The notes under the pieces are model-generated. The model saw only the letters and a list, made by a program, of their open reading frames with translations, had not been told where the DNA came from and did not search any database. The position numbers and the translations under genes were made by a program. Positions 1-7,293 of a stretch of 64,000 nt of DNA are shown in pieces. How positions within the stretch are numbered: position 1 is the stretch's first letter; each line of letters begins with the position of its first letter. This DNA comes from Flaviramulus multivorans (GTDB lineage: Bacteria > Bacteroidota > Bacteroidia > Flavobacteriales > Flavobacteriaceae): assembly GCF_021728415.1 (NCBI RefSeq), contig NZ_JAKKDV010000002.1:248001-312000 (forward strand), read 5' to 3'.

Positions 1-596
1 CCTTTAACATCGCTAAAATCAAACTCAGGAAAATCTAGGCTTTTTTCGAACTCTTCGCGAGTATTTATAATGGTTTGCTCTAATGTTTCTCCTTTATCAA
101 AATAGTTTATAACCTGTTTTATATTATCAACACCATACACTTCCAAATTATCTACAATAGCAGCTTCTTTGGCGTTTTGGGATGGTAAAATAAAGCCTTT
201 AAAACCTTCTTCTCTAGCTTTTACAGCAATAGGTAACGCCCCTTTTATGGGTTGTAAACTACCATCCAGTGACAGTTCTCCCATAATAATATACCGCTCT
301 AATTCGGGAGCTTCAATTTGCTTTGAGGACGCCAGAATACCTATGGCTAAAGTAAGATCGTATGCACTTCCTTCCTTTCTTAAATCGGCAGGTGCCATAT
401 TAATGGTGATTTTTTTTCCTGGAATTTTATAACCGTTATTCTGAAGTGCCGCCGCGATGCGATAGTTACTCTCCTTTATGGCGTTATCGGGCAATCCTAC
501 AAGGTGATAACCAATACCCGAATCTACATTTACTTCAACAGTAATTGTTGTAGCTTCCACGCCAAAAACGGCGCTTCCAAAAACTTTTTTAAGCAT
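1..596 (-). CDS. YifB/ComM-family Mg-chelatase-like AAA+ ATPase, N-terminal part (cut by window edge)
   Basis: The frame opens at an ATG at 596 and runs leftwards off the window, giving about 198 residues. It begins MLKKVFGSAVFGVEA and carries GLPDNAIKES, NMAPADLRKEGSAYDL and IMGELSLDGSL, which mark the Lon-protease-like N-terminal domain of the YifB/ComM family. ComM is known as a hexameric helicase promoting branch migration during natural transformation; in Bacteroidota the role is less certain. The AAA+ ATPase core should lie beyond the left edge. It diverges from moeA across 97 bases. A weak minus-strand -7-like octamer (TACATTTA, 614-621) lies 17 bases upstream of the start. Confidence 0.9.
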   Translation of the reverse strand, partial: MLKKVFGSAVFGVEATTITVEVNVDSGIGYHLVGLPDNAIKESNYRIAAALQNNGYKIPGKKITINMAPADLRKEGSAYDLTLAIGILASSKQIEAPELERYIIMGELSLDGSLQPIKGALPIAVKAREEGFKGFILPSQNAKEAAIVDNLEVYGVDNIKQVINYFDKGETLEQTIINTREEFEKSLDFPEFDFSDVK

Positions 597-657
597 ATTA
601 ATTGTTTACTGCTTAAATGTAAGAAATGTATTTTAATTTAATGAATTCAATTAACTA

Positions 658-687
658 TTTCGTTATATTTGTAAAGACATAACGAAA
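658..687. promoter_or_regulatory. ModE-box-like inverted repeat over the molybdenum cofactor operon promoter
   Basis: TTTCGTTAT (658-666) and ATAACGAAA (679-687) form a perfect 9-bp inverted repeat with a 12-base spacer. The core CGTTATAT...ATAACG resembles the E. coli ModE operator as I recall it, with half-sites at the same distance. It covers the -7 box TATATTTG, so a bound protein would block polymerase. A ModE-like wHTH protein is encoded as the second gene of the operon. Confidence 0.6.
664..671 (+). promoter_or_regulatory. Promoter -7 box of the moeA-moaA operon
   Basis: TATATTTG matches the Bacteroidota -7 consensus TAnnTTTG exactly and lies 22 bases before the moeA ATG. It is inside the inverted repeat 658-687, which suggests repressor control. 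Confidence 0.6.
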
Positions 688-693
688 AGTATT

Positions 694-1872
694 ATGATTT
701 CTATTAAGGAAGCCATTCAATTAGTTAAAATACACACGCAACCCCTCTTAAAAGAAGTTACAAAGCCTGTTGAAAAAGCTGGTAGTTATTTTTTGAATGA
801 TGATGTCAGCTCTCCAATAAACATGCCTCCTTTTAGGCAATCAGCAATGGATGGTTATGCGCTAAATTTACATGATGAATTAGCATATAATTTAATAGGC
901 GAAGTAAAAGCTGGAGATAACCATGAACTCGTTTTAAAAAAAGGAGAAGCCGTTAGAATCTTTACAGGAGCACCAGTCCCCGATTCTGCCAATGCCGTTA
1001 TGATGCAAGAGAAGGTAAAAGTAAATGGAAACATCATCGTTATTGAACATCAATTAAATCAAGAACATAATATTCGCCCTTTGGGTGAACAAGTAAAGCA
1101 AGGCAACTTAGCACTTAAAAAAGGTACTAAATTAACACCAGCTGCCATTGGATATTTGTCCTCTCTTGGTATTACCGAAGTTTCTGTTTACAAAAAACCA
1201 AATATTGCCTTAGTTACTACCGGAAATGAATTGATTGAAGGCGGACAAGAATTAACCTATGGAAAAATATACGAGAGTAATTCCAAAATGCTTTTAAGCG
1301 CACTTTACAGTTTAAAATTTTATGATGTGACCATTCACAAAGTTGAAGACGATTATCGTCAAACCCTTTCCAAATTAAATGAAGTTATTGATACGAATGA
1401 TTTAGTCATTATTACAGGTGGTATTTCGGTTGGCGATTACGATTTTGTTGGAAAAGCGTTAAAGGAGTTAGAAGTTGAAGAACTGTTTTATAAAGTAAAA
1501 CAGAAACCTGGGAAACCTTTGTTTTTCGGCAATAAACAGCATACTTCTATTTTCGCTCTTCCCGGAAATCCAGCGGCTGCATTAACTTGTTTTTATGTTT
1601 ATGTTTTTATTGCCTTACAAAGCATGATGAATCAAGAAGTTTTAGAATTACCTCGTGTTATGGCTAAATCTGTTTCAAATTTTAATAAAAATGGTGATAG
1701 ACCTCAATTTTTAAAAGCCATTTATAATGACGATAACGTTGAAATTCTTGAAGGACAAAACTCGTCGATGCAACAAACTTTTGCTATTTCGAATGCTTTA
1801 GTTTTTGCTCCTGAAGATGTAAATGAAATAATAATAAACGATATAGTTGAAACCATTCTGTTACCTGTTTAG
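694..1872 (+). CDS. moeA: Molybdopterin molybdotransferase MoeA
   Basis: MoeA inserts molybdate into adenylylated molybdopterin, the last step making molybdenum cofactor. The 392-residue protein has the usual family length (about 400). Visible motifs are SAMDGYAL near residue 52, TGGISVGDYDF near 246 in the MoaB/MogA-like fold, and PGNPAA near 290. It is the first gene of a nine-gene cofactor operon; the ModE-like gene starts two bases after its stop codon. Transcription probably starts from the TATATTTG box at 664-671, under the dyad described there. MogA-type adenylyltransfer would come from the MoaC-MoaB fusion downstream, so both halves of metal insertion are in the operon. Confidence 0.95.
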   Translation: MISIKEAIQLVKIHTQPLLKEVTKPVEKAGSYFLNDDVSSPINMPPFRQSAMDGYALNLHDELAYNLIGEVKAGDNHELVLKKGEAVRIFTGAPVPDSANAVMMQEKVKVNGNIIVIEHQLNQEHNIRPLGEQVKQGNLALKKGTKLTPAAIGYLSSLGITEVSVYKKPNIALVTTGNELIEGGQELTYGKIYESNSKMLLSALYSLKFYDVTIHKVEDDYRQTLSKLNEVIDTNDLVIITGGISVGDYDFVGKALKELEVEELFYKVKQKPGKPLFFGNKQHTSIFALPGNPAAALTCFYVYVFIALQSMMNQEVLELPRVMAKSVSNFNKNGDRPQFLKAIYNDDNVEILEGQNSSMQQTFAISNALVFAPEDVNEIIINDIVETILLPV

Positions 1873-1874
1873 CA

Positions 1875-2213
1875 ATGAGTTATAAAATAAAAAGTAGAAT
1901 CTGGATTGAGTCTGATAAGCATGTACTTTTAGGCGAAGGCAGAGTACAATTATTAAAAGCGATAGATAAAACAGGATCATTATCAAAAGCGGCAAAAGCA
2001 TTAAACATATCGTATAAAAAAGCTTGGAATTTGCTAGACTCCGTTAATAAATCAGCTAAAAAACCAGTAACCATTAATAGTATTGGTGGCAAAGGTGGTG
2101 GTGGCGCAGAACTAACAGATTATGGTAAATCGTTAATTCTAGCTTTTGATGAGATTAATAAAAATTGCTGGGAGTTTTTAGACAAGCAATTGGAAAAAAT
2201 TGAGCGTATTTAA
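1875..2213 (+). CDS. ModE-like winged-helix regulator without molybdate-binding domain
   Basis: This 112-residue protein corresponds to only the N-terminal DNA-binding domain of ModE. A helix-turn-helix is visible in KTGSLSKAAKALNISYKKAW (about residues 32-51), followed by the ModE-typical wing GGKGGGGAELTDYGK. The C-terminal TOBE/MOP domains that bind molybdate in E. coli ModE are absent. Such short ModE-like proteins are known in many bacteria, but their signal is generally unclear. Sitting second in the cofactor operon, two bases behind moeA and directly abutting the transporter gene, it is the obvious candidate to bind the ModE-box-like dyad at 658-687 and autoregulate the operon. That link is inference from position and motif similarity. 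Confidence 0.88.
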   Translation: MSYKIKSRIWIESDKHVLLGEGRVQLLKAIDKTGSLSKAAKALNISYKKAWNLLDSVNKSAKKPVTINSIGGKGGGGAELTDYGKSLILAFDEINKNCWEFLDKQLEKIERI

Positions 2214-2954
2214 ATGTTACAAACCGAAAACATATTTATTTTTTTACTCATCTTACCGATAGTATCTTTTCTATACTCAAGTGTGGGTCACGGAGGCGCC
2301 AGTGGATATTTGGCGCTTATGGCATTGTTTTCGTTCGCTCCAGAAACCATGAAACCCACTGCCCTATTACTCAATTTGTTTGTTGCTGGTATTTCATTTT
2401 ATTACTATTATAAAGGTGGTTTTTTTAATAAAAAGCTGTTTTTATCCTTTGCAGTAACGTCCATTCCATTGGCGTTTTTAGGAGGAACCATTGAGGTTGA
2501 CGCTACTATTTATAAAAAAATACTTGCTGTATTATTGGTATTTGCCATACTTAAAATGTTGAACGTTTTTGGAAAAGAGAACGAAACTATCAAAGATTTG
2601 AAAATCGGTCAAGCTTTAATAATAGGTGGTATTATTGGATTCTTTTCAGGTTTAATAGGCATTGGTGGCGGCATTATACTAACGCCAATTATATTGTTGT
2701 TGCATTGGGGGAACATGAAAGAAGCAGCCGCGGTTTCTGCCTTATTTATTTGGGTAAACTCAGCATCTGGACTTATAGGTCAAATAAGTAGTGGTGTTAC
2801 TATCGAGATTGAATCGTTTCTTCTCGTTGCCATTGCTTTAGTTGGTGGCGTATTAGGCGGCTACTATGGCAGTAAAAAAATAAACAATCAAAGTTTAAGA
2901 TACATTCTAGCTTTCGTTTTAGTAATTGCTTGTTTTAAATTAATATTCACATAA
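2214..2954 (+). CDS. TauE/SafE-family membrane transporter (anion/sulfite exporter family)
   Basis: A 246-residue integral membrane protein with about seven or eight hydrophobic segments. It carries the two family motifs SVGHGGASGY near residue 23 and GLIGIGGGIILTP near residue 140, which are pseudo-symmetrical repeats in TauE/SafE proteins. Members move sulfite, sulfonates or other organic and inorganic anions. The ATG directly follows the stop codon of the regulator, so translation is probably coupled. Its place inside a molybdenum cofactor operon that lacks ModABC suggests molybdate uptake, or handling of sulfur oxyanions linked to cofactor sulfuration. The substrate cannot be read from the sequence. 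Confidence 0.85.
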   Translation: MLQTENIFIFLLILPIVSFLYSSVGHGGASGYLALMALFSFAPETMKPTALLLNLFVAGISFYYYYKGGFFNKKLFLSFAVTSIPLAFLGGTIEVDATIYKKILAVLLVFAILKMLNVFGKENETIKDLKIGQALIIGGIIGFFSGLIGIGGGIILTPIILLLHWGNMKEAAAVSALFIWVNSASGLIGQISSGVTIEIESFLLVAIALVGGVLGGYYGSKKINNQSLRYILAFVLVIACFKLIFT

Positions 2955-2955
2955 A

Positions 2956-3540
2956 ATGCTTGACAAAAACAACATAACAGGTATTATTTTAGCAGGTGGA
3001 AAAAGTTCGCGCATGGGAACAGACAAAGGCTTTTTAATTTTGAAAAACAAACCATTTGTTCAATATAGTATCGATGCTTTGTCGCCTTTAGTATCTAAAA
3101 TTATCATTGTTTCAAACAACCCAGATTATGATGTTTTTATGATTGATAGAATCGAAGATGTTATTAAAAATGCGGGACCAGTTGCAGGAATATATTCAGC
3201 GTTAGAAGCCTCTTCAACCGAATATAATTTAATTTTAAGTTGCGATATACCTTTGATTACTTCAGAAATACTCCAGGAATTAATTGATTTTGCAGATGAC
3301 ACTCACGATATTATTCAAATGGAAAGCGATGGAAAATCAATGCCCTTAATTGCCCTTTATAAAAAACAGGTTGCAAAAACTTTTTATAGCTTATTACAAC
3401 AAGATGAACGACGTTTACGTATTGCTGTAAATAACTGTAAAGTGAAAAATATTGTTTTAGACAAGCATCAAATAAAACATACGATGAATGTAAATACACA
3501 AACCGAATATAAAACTGTTGAAAATGAATATAACGATTAA
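2956..3540 (+). CDS. mobA: Molybdenum cofactor guanylyltransferase MobA
   Basis: MobA transfers GMP (related enzymes CMP) to molybdenum cofactor to make the dinucleotide form. The 194-residue protein shows the nucleotidyltransferase signature GIILAGGKSSRMGTDKG at residues 9-25, then GPVAGIYSAL near 75 and SCDIPL near 95 with the metal-binding Asp. Dinucleotide cofactor is what the FdhF-like enzyme at 7294-9591 would need, whereas IorAB-type enzymes use the cytosine form. The IorAB partner could therefore depend on a MocA activity not seen here or on relaxed specificity. The 3' end overlaps the moaD start by 17 bases. Confidence 0.9.
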   Translation: MLDKNNITGIILAGGKSSRMGTDKGFLILKNKPFVQYSIDALSPLVSKIIIVSNNPDYDVFMIDRIEDVIKNAGPVAGIYSALEASSTEYNLILSCDIPLITSEILQELIDFADDTHDIIQMESDGKSMPLIALYKKQVAKTFYSLLQQDERRLRIAVNNCKVKNIVLDKHQIKHTMNVNTQTEYKTVENEYND

Positions 3541-3757
3541 ATACTTCGGACAATTAACAGACATAACGCATTTAGAAGAAGAAACTCTAGAATTTGGAGG
3601 CACCTACGTTTACGAACTTTTAGAAACGCTTTATAGAAAGTATAACACACTAAAAACCAAAAATTTTCAAGTGGCGCAAAATCAAGAATTGGTTAACGAA
3701 AACACTAAAATAACAGGGCACGAAATAGCCTTATTACCACCATTTGCAGGCGGATAA
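3524..3757 (+). CDS. moaD: Molybdopterin synthase small subunit MoaD
   Basis: A 77-residue ubiquitin-fold protein starting MNITIKYFGQLTD and ending PFAGG. The C-terminal Gly-Gly is activated by MoeB as an acyl-adenylate and becomes the thiocarboxylate that gives sulfur to molybdopterin synthase. I chose the ATG at 3524; an in-frame TTG two codons earlier is possible. The start lies inside the end of mobA, typical of coupled translation. moeB begins one base after its stop codon and moaE follows, so the sulfur carrier, its activating enzyme and its partner are contiguous. Confidence 0.9.
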   Translation: MNITIKYFGQLTDITHLEEETLEFGGTYVYELLETLYRKYNTLKTKNFQVAQNQELVNENTKITGHEIALLPPFAGG

Positions 3758-3758
3758 C

Positions 3759-4838
3759 ATGAGTAGATATAACCGACATATTGTTCTTTCAGAAATTGGT
3801 CAAATTGGTCAAGATAAACTATCAAGCGCTAAAGTTTTAGTGGTTGGTGCAGGTGGTTTAGGTTGTCCTGTATTGCAATATTTAGCGGCTGCCGGTGTTG
3901 GAACCATTGGTGTTATTGATTTTGATGTGGTCGAACTTTCTAATTTGCAACGTCAAGTGCTCTATGGTAAATCTTCATTAGGAAAAAACAAAGCCATAGC
4001 TGCCAAGGAACGATTGGAAGATTTAAATGATAGTATACAAATTAACACTTATGCGGAACGATTAACGTATCTGAACGCCCTTAATCTATTTGAAAAATTC
4101 GATATTATTGTTGATGGTTCCGATAATTTTGAAACACGCTATTTAGTGAATGACGCTTGTCTAATAACTCAAAAGTCTTTAGTATTTGGAGCCATTTATA
4201 AGTTTGAAGGACAGGTTTCTGTATTCAATTATAATAATGGACCAAGTTACCGTTGCCTATTTCCAAATCCACCGAAACAAGGAAGTATTCCAAATTGTTC
4301 AGACATTGGCGTTTTGGGTGTTCTCCCTGGAATTATTGGGAGCATGCAAGCTAATGAAGTTCTAAAAATAATTTTAGGTATTGGTGATGTGCTTTCAGGA
4401 AAAGTATGGTGCTACAACGCATTAACACTTCAAAATTCCATTTTAAAATTTAATAAATCGGAAGAAACCGTTCATTCTGTTTTAAATAATAAAGATAACT
4501 TCGACAAAACCAATATCGATTTTAATTGTGTAAACGAAATAAAGACAGCATCCATTGAAGACCTATTGACTTCAGAAAACGTTCAATTTATTGATGTTAG
4601 AGATGCGATTGAACAACCAAAAATTAAAGGCTTGGAAGTTATCAATTTGCCTTTAAGTCAATTAGAGTATAATCTACATCAATTAGATTCAGAAAAAATG
4701 AAAGCTCTTTTTTGTCAATCAGGAATACGAAGTAAACAAGCTGCACAATTGTTACAAGAACACAAAGTTCAAAACTGTTTTAGTATTGTGGAAGGCGCTT
4801 CAGAAATAAATAATAAAATAAAAGAACATTTAAAATGA
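3759..4838 (+). CDS. moeB: MoaD-activating adenylyltransferase MoeB with C-terminal rhodanese domain
   Basis: A 359-residue two-domain protein. The E1-like N-terminal domain has the ATP site GAGGLGCPVLQYLAAAGVG near residue 30 and adenylates the MoaD C-terminus. The last 90 or so residues form a rhodanese domain with the active loop FCQSGIRSK, supplying persulfide sulfur; the same layout occurs in MoeZ/MOCS3. Oddly, the structural zinc site of E. coli MoeB looks degraded: the first pair reads SYRC instead of CYRC, and no second CxxC is seen. The ATG at 3759 is preferred over an in-frame TTG at 3744 because it sits just after the moaD stop. Confidence 0.9.
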   Translation: MSRYNRHIVLSEIGQIGQDKLSSAKVLVVGAGGLGCPVLQYLAAAGVGTIGVIDFDVVELSNLQRQVLYGKSSLGKNKAIAAKERLEDLNDSIQINTYAERLTYLNALNLFEKFDIIVDGSDNFETRYLVNDACLITQKSLVFGAIYKFEGQVSVFNYNNGPSYRCLFPNPPKQGSIPNCSDIGVLGVLPGIIGSMQANEVLKIILGIGDVLSGKVWCYNALTLQNSILKFNKSEETVHSVLNNKDNFDKTNIDFNCVNEIKTASIEDLLTSENVQFIDVRDAIEQPKIKGLEVINLPLSQLEYNLHQLDSEKMKALFCQSGIRSKQAAQLLQEHKVQNCFSIVEGASEINNKIKEHLK

Positions 4839-4845
4839 TGTCAAA

Positions 4846-5292
4846 ATGAAAGATAAAAAACCAATGAAAAGTGTTTTCAAGGAAGGCGCTATTACATCAG
4901 AATTTATAGGGAACTCGATTTACAAACATCAAACCAAAACCAGTATTGGTGCTCATAATATTTTTTTAGGTCAAGTAAGAGCAGATGAAATTAATGGAAA
5001 AACTGTTTCTGCTATTGAATATACTGCGTATGAGGATATGGCAAATCAAAAATTTCATGAGATTAGAGAATCCGCTTTTGAGAAATTCGATTTAACATGC
5101 ATGCACATTTATCACAGTTTAGGTACTGTAAAAGCTGGCGAAATTTGTTTATTCGTTTTTGTGTCTTCACCAAGACGAAAAGTCGTTTTTGAAGCATTAG
5201 AATATATTGTTGAAGCGATTAAAGCAGATGTTCCTGTGTTTGGAAAGGAAATTTTTGAAGATGAAAGCCATCAATGGAAAGTGAATAGTTAA
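4846..5292 (+). CDS. moaE: Molybdopterin synthase catalytic subunit MoaE
   Basis: MoaE dimers bind two thiocarboxylated MoaD and convert cyclic pyranopterin monophosphate to molybdopterin. The 148-residue protein has the family elements HSLGTVKAGE near residue 88, FVSSPRRK near 103 and the C-terminal catalytic loop ADVPVFGKEIF near 126, whose lysine matches the conserved active-site lysine. It starts seven bases after moeB. The 73-base gap to the next gene is the largest inside the operon; it holds a short dyad GACTTTAAGTC (5315-5325) that I cannot assign. Confidence 0.93.
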   Translation: MKDKKPMKSVFKEGAITSEFIGNSIYKHQTKTSIGAHNIFLGQVRADEINGKTVSAIEYTAYEDMANQKFHEIRESAFEKFDLTCMHIYHSLGTVKAGEICLFVFVSSPRRKVVFEALEYIVEAIKADVPVFGKEIFEDESHQWKVNS

Positions 5293-5365
5293 AATGTATC
5301 TTGTTTAGCTGATTGACTTTAAGTCGAAAACATCTGAACAACAAACACCTAAACAAATAACAATA

Positions 5366-6277
5366 ATGGTCGATATAACTCACAAAGTAACAACACTTCG
5401 AACCGCAGTTGCACAAGCAGTTGTAAAAGTTAGCAAACCTGAAACGATAACGGCGATTCAAAACGACAACGTACCTAAAGGCAATGTATTTGCTATGAGT
5501 AAATCAGCAGGTTTATTGGGTGTGAAACGAACTCCTGATATTTTACCAGATTGTCACCCCTTACCTATTGAATTTACTGGTGTGGAATATGAAATTAATG
5601 GACTAGAAATTACGGTTGTATTTACTGTAAAAACCATTTATAAAACTGGAGTTGAAGTTGAAGCAATGCATGGTGCTAGCGTGGTTGCGCTTAATATGTA
5701 TGATATGCTTAAACCTATTGATAAAGGCATTGAGATTCATGCCATAAAATTGCTATCAAAAAAAGGCGGAAAATCTGATTTTAGAGATAAATTCAGAAAA
5801 GATTTAACGGCAGCAGTTGTGGTTTGTAGCGATTCTATTTCAGCAGGACATAAAGAAGATAAAGCCGGAAAAGCCATTATAGAAAAATTAAAATCTTGTG
5901 AGGTTGTAGTTTCTGAATATGTGATTATTCCTGATGAAAAAGAGGTTATTCAAGAAAAAGCTAATTCTTATCAAAACCAAGGTATTGATTTAATAATTTA
6001 TACCGGTGGTACAGGACTTTCGGGTCGCGATGTAACACCAGAAGCCTTAATACCAATTCTAGATAGACGAATCCCAGGAATTGAAGAAGCGATTAGAAGT
6101 TACGGACAAGATCGAATGCCTTATGCGATGTTGTCAAGAAGTGTAGCTGGAACTATTAATAACACATTGGTTTTAGCTTTGCCAGGATCAACCAATGGTG
6201 CTAAAGAATCTATGGATGCTATATTTCCTTCCGTATTACACATTTTTGGAATTTTAAAAGGTGCGAGACACGACTAA
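5366..6277 (+). CDS. Bifunctional MoaC-MoaB fusion
   Basis: A 303-residue fusion. Residues 1-150 are MoaC (cyclic pyranopterin monophosphate synthase), with LPDCHPLPIEF near 69 and VEAMHGASVVALNMYDM near 110. Residues about 155-303 are MoaB/MogA (molybdopterin adenylyltransferase), with VVVCSDSISAGHKEDKAG near 155, YTGGTGLSGRDVTPEA near 212 and LPGSTNGAKE near 274. It therefore joins the second step of the pathway with the adenylylation that precedes molybdate insertion by MoeA. Such fusions occur in Bacteroidota. The stop codon overlaps the first base of moaA, so MoaA and MoaC, which act consecutively, are coupled. Confidence 0.93.
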   Translation: MVDITHKVTTLRTAVAQAVVKVSKPETITAIQNDNVPKGNVFAMSKSAGLLGVKRTPDILPDCHPLPIEFTGVEYEINGLEITVVFTVKTIYKTGVEVEAMHGASVVALNMYDMLKPIDKGIEIHAIKLLSKKGGKSDFRDKFRKDLTAAVVVCSDSISAGHKEDKAGKAIIEKLKSCEVVVSEYVIIPDEKEVIQEKANSYQNQGIDLIIYTGGTGLSGRDVTPEALIPILDRRIPGIEEAIRSYGQDRMPYAMLSRSVAGTINNTLVLALPGSTNGAKESMDAIFPSVLHIFGILKGARHD

Positions 6278-7284
6278 TGACAAATAAAAAGAACATATTA
6301 CAAGATTCACATGGTAGAGACCATGCCTACTTACGTATTTCGTTAATTGAACGTTGTAATTTACGCTGCACTTACTGTATGCCCGAGCAAGGTGTACAAC
6401 TTTCTCCTAAAAGTCATTTAATGACTTATGAGGAAATCTATGAAATAGCCAAAACCTTTGTAAAACATGGTGTTACCAAAATACGACTTACCGGTGGCGA
6501 ACCTTTGATTCGGAAAGATATTCCTGTTATTTTAGAAAAACTAGCAACTCTACCTGTTGAGTTATCTATCACATCTAATGCTGTAATTATCGATAAGTTT
6601 ATTGATGTATTAAAAGCAAACGGTGTTAAAAAAATTAATGTAAGTCTCGATTCTTTAGATGCTGCCAAATTCAAACATATTACAAGACGACACGAATTTG
6701 AGAAAGTTTACAACAACATTTTATTATTGGTAAAAGAAGGCTTTACTGTAAAAGTAAATGCCGTTTTGATGAAGGGTTTTAATGATAATGAAATCATCGA
6801 TTTTATACATTTTACTAAAGATTTACCAATATCTGTTCGTTTTATTGAGTTCATGCCATTTGATGGCAATAAATGGGATATGAGTAAGATGGTATCCTAT
6901 GTTGAAGTTATGAATTATGTAAATGCTTCGTTCTCAAAAGACCGAGTTGTTAGGTTAGAAGACGCGCCAAACGACACTTCAAAAAATTACAAAATAGAGG
7001 GCTACAAAGGTAGTTTTGCTATTATTAGTTCGGTTACCAACCCGTTTTGCGATTCTTGTAATAGATTACGATTAACTGCTAACGGTCATCTAAAAAACTG
7101 TTTGTTTTCATCAACAGAATCAGATTTATTAACTACTCTTCGCACAGGAAAACCTATTGAATCTATAATTCAAAAAGCAGTACAGGCAAAGTTTAAAGTT
7201 CGTGGAGGTATGGATACTTTAGAAAAGCTACAAGAACCCAAATTACATAACAATAATAGAAGTATGATTACTATTGGTGGGTAG
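6277..7284 (+). CDS. moaA: GTP 3',8-cyclase MoaA
   Basis: Radical-SAM enzyme that starts cofactor synthesis from GTP together with MoaC. The 335-residue protein has the SAM cluster motif CNLRCTYCMPEQG at residues 28-40, the second 4Fe-4S site at NPFCDSCNRLRLT (near 250) with a further Cys in LKNCLF, and the conserved C-terminal Gly-Gly (TIGG). It is the last gene of the operon and overlaps the preceding stop. It converges with the fdhF-like gene across nine bases; no strong terminator is visible between them. Confidence 0.96.
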   Translation: MTNKKNILQDSHGRDHAYLRISLIERCNLRCTYCMPEQGVQLSPKSHLMTYEEIYEIAKTFVKHGVTKIRLTGGEPLIRKDIPVILEKLATLPVELSITSNAVIIDKFIDVLKANGVKKINVSLDSLDAAKFKHITRRHEFEKVYNNILLLVKEGFTVKVNAVLMKGFNDNEIIDFIHFTKDLPISVRFIEFMPFDGNKWDMSKMVSYVEVMNYVNASFSKDRVVRLEDAPNDTSKNYKIEGYKGSFAIISSVTNPFCDSCNRLRLTANGHLKNCLFSSTESDLLTTLRTGKPIESIIQKAVQAKFKVRGGMDTLEKLQEPKLHNNNRSMITIGG

Positions 7285-7293
7285 TAGTTGGAG

